A DNA stretch of 5,427 nt from Vulcanimicrobiota bacterium (lineage in GTDB: Bacteria > Vulcanimicrobiota > Vulcanimicrobiia > Vulcanimicrobiales > Vulcanimicrobiaceae): assembly GCA_030040695.1 (NCBI GenBank), contig JASHTE010000298.1:1-5427 (forward strand), in the 5' to 3' direction. The translations under genes and the position numbers were made by a program. This document shows positions 4,741 through 5,427 of the stretch, piece by piece. The stretch's first letter is position 1. Each line of letters starts with the position of its first letter. Under the pieces are notes generated by a model. That model saw nothing but the letters and a program-made list of their open reading frames with translations. It did no database searches and was not told the DNA's origin.

Positions 4741-5427
4741 CCTTTCCCTCCCGGCTTCCGTTTCGGTGTTGCGACTGCCGATCACCAGTGCGAGGCGTAC
4801 GACGGACACGACGACATTCGCGACGTGTGGGAGCGAGAGCGCAAGCTGACGCCGCGCGGGCGCGCGACGGATTTTTGGAACCGCTTCCGTGAAGATGTCG
4901 ACCTTGCGCGCGGCCTCGGCTGCACCGCGTTTCGTCTCTCGCTCTCGTGGGCACGGCTCGAGCCGACGGCCGGCGCATGGGACGACGCCGCCTTCGCGCA
5001 CTATCGCGACGTGCTGCAGTACATGCGCGACGCCGGCATGGCGACGGTCGTCACGCTGCACCACAACACGTGGCCCCTCCACGTACAGGAGATGGGAAAC
5101 GGCGCCGGGATGCTCGACCCAGCCTTTCCCGATCGGCTCGCGCAGTACGCGACGATCGTCGCCGAGCGCCTTGGCGATCTCATCGACTGGTACGTGACGC
5201 TCAACGAACCGAATCAGCTGCTGTATGGCTACATCAAGCTCTGGTGCATGCGCAGTTACGCCGTGCCGCCGGGCCTCGGCGACGCGAGCTCCGCCGAACA
5301 GATGGAGGCGGTACTCAAGCTCATCCCCAACCTCTTCCTCGCGCACGCGCGTGCGCGCGCCGCGATTCATCGGGCCCGGCCGCACGCACTCGTCGGCTCG
5401 AATCCGCTCGTGCTGGGGCTACCGCGC
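4735..5427 (+). CDS. Glycoside hydrolase family 1 beta-glycosidase (3' end outside the window)
   Basis: This is the N-terminal 231 residues of a GH1 retaining beta-glycosidase (beta-glucosidase type); no stop occurs before the window ends. Family landmarks are in order: FRFGVATADHQCEA (8-21; Gln18 and Glu20 match the sugar-binding QxE position), DFWNRFREDVDLARGLGC, FRLSLSWARLEP, then VVTLHHNTWPL, and TLNEPN with Glu158 as the expected acid/base. The nucleophile (ITENG region) would lie beyond the window. A full GH1 enzyme is about 400-480 residues. There is no signal peptide, so it should be cytoplasmic. ATG 4735 begins just ahead of the domain; ATG 4723 in the same frame adds four residues and is an alternative. 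Neither has a Shine-Dalgarno sequence. It diverges from the SDR gene across 23 bases. Family identity is strong; sugar specificity cannot be told. Confidence 0.92.
   Translation, partial: MRPFPPGFRFGVATADHQCEAYDGHDDIRDVWERERKLTPRGRATDFWNRFREDVDLARGLGCTAFRLSLSWARLEPTAGAWDDAAFAHYRDVLQYMRDAGMATVVTLHHNTWPLHVQEMGNGAGMLDPAFPDRLAQYATIVAERLGDLIDWYVTLNEPNQLLYGYIKLWCMRSYAVPPGLGDASSAEQMEAVLKLIPNLFLAHARARAAIHRARPHALVGSNPLVLGLPR

Noticed and set aside
4712..4978. An 89-residue N-terminal extension of the SDR, giving a 332-residue protein
   Set aside because: The extension is arginine-rich, lies antisense to the GH1 coding start, and the SDR fold begins properly at the ATG at 4711 with AGGAG upstream.
4729..5385. 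A 218-residue minus-strand open frame within the GH1 region
   Set aside because: The plus-strand frame carries the full ordered set of GH1 motifs including TLNEPN; the minus frame is its shadow in CG-rich DNA.

Overview
This is a moderately high-GC bacterial window with tightly packed genes on both strands and very short or negative gaps. Ribosome-binding sites are mixed: clear Shine-Dalgarno sequences precede the DUF5996 and UBP genes, while the secreted-protein and glycosidase genes have none. No rRNA, tRNA, CRISPR array, transposase or integrase is visible. The mix of families (DUF5996, free-standing UBP zinc finger, GNAT, SDR, GH1, an XRE/DUF6036 pair) suits an environmental, soil-type bacterium such as an actinobacterium or a member of an uncultured phylum like Eremiobacterota. 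That placement is inference only; no taxonomic marker gene is present.

Layout from left to right. (1) At 2-1020 (+) lies a toxin-antitoxin-like pair: an XRE helix-turn-helix protein cut by the window edge, joined by an ATGA overlap to a DUF6036-type nucleotidyltransferase-fold protein. Its sequence is locally richer in A+T than the right half (26 of 60 bases are G/C at 661-720, against 37 of 60 at 5281-5340). (2) At 1021-1378 there is no confident gene. A minus-strand reading frame that looks like a gene fragment stops making sense exactly at the end of the nucleotidyltransferase gene. A weak promoter-like pair lies near the right end. (3) At 1379-2014 (+) is a small secreted protein of unknown function with a clear signal peptide. 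(4) At 1999-2934 (-) is a full-length DUF5996 protein, convergent with and overlapping the secreted protein. (5) At 2987-3325 (+) is a small UBP-type zinc-finger protein, divergent from DUF5996. (6) At 3322-3924 (-) is a GNAT acetyltransferase, preceded in the same direction by an SDR oxidoreductase at 3980-4711 (-). The two are probably co-transcribed, and a perfect hairpin surrounds the SDR stop codon. (7) From 4735 to the window end (+) is the N-terminal part of a GH1 beta-glycosidase whose start is only 23 bases from the divergent SDR start.

The genes do not form one obvious pathway. The XRE/DUF6036 pair is a self-contained accessory module. The SDR and GNAT form a likely two-gene transcription unit. 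The GH1 gene shares a minimal divergent control region with the SDR, so those two may be co-regulated. I see no convincing wholly new system. The items most worth a second look are the XRE/DUF6036 pair with the gene remnant beside it, the unidentified secreted protein, and the compact regulatory junctions at 3971-3990 and 4712-4740.
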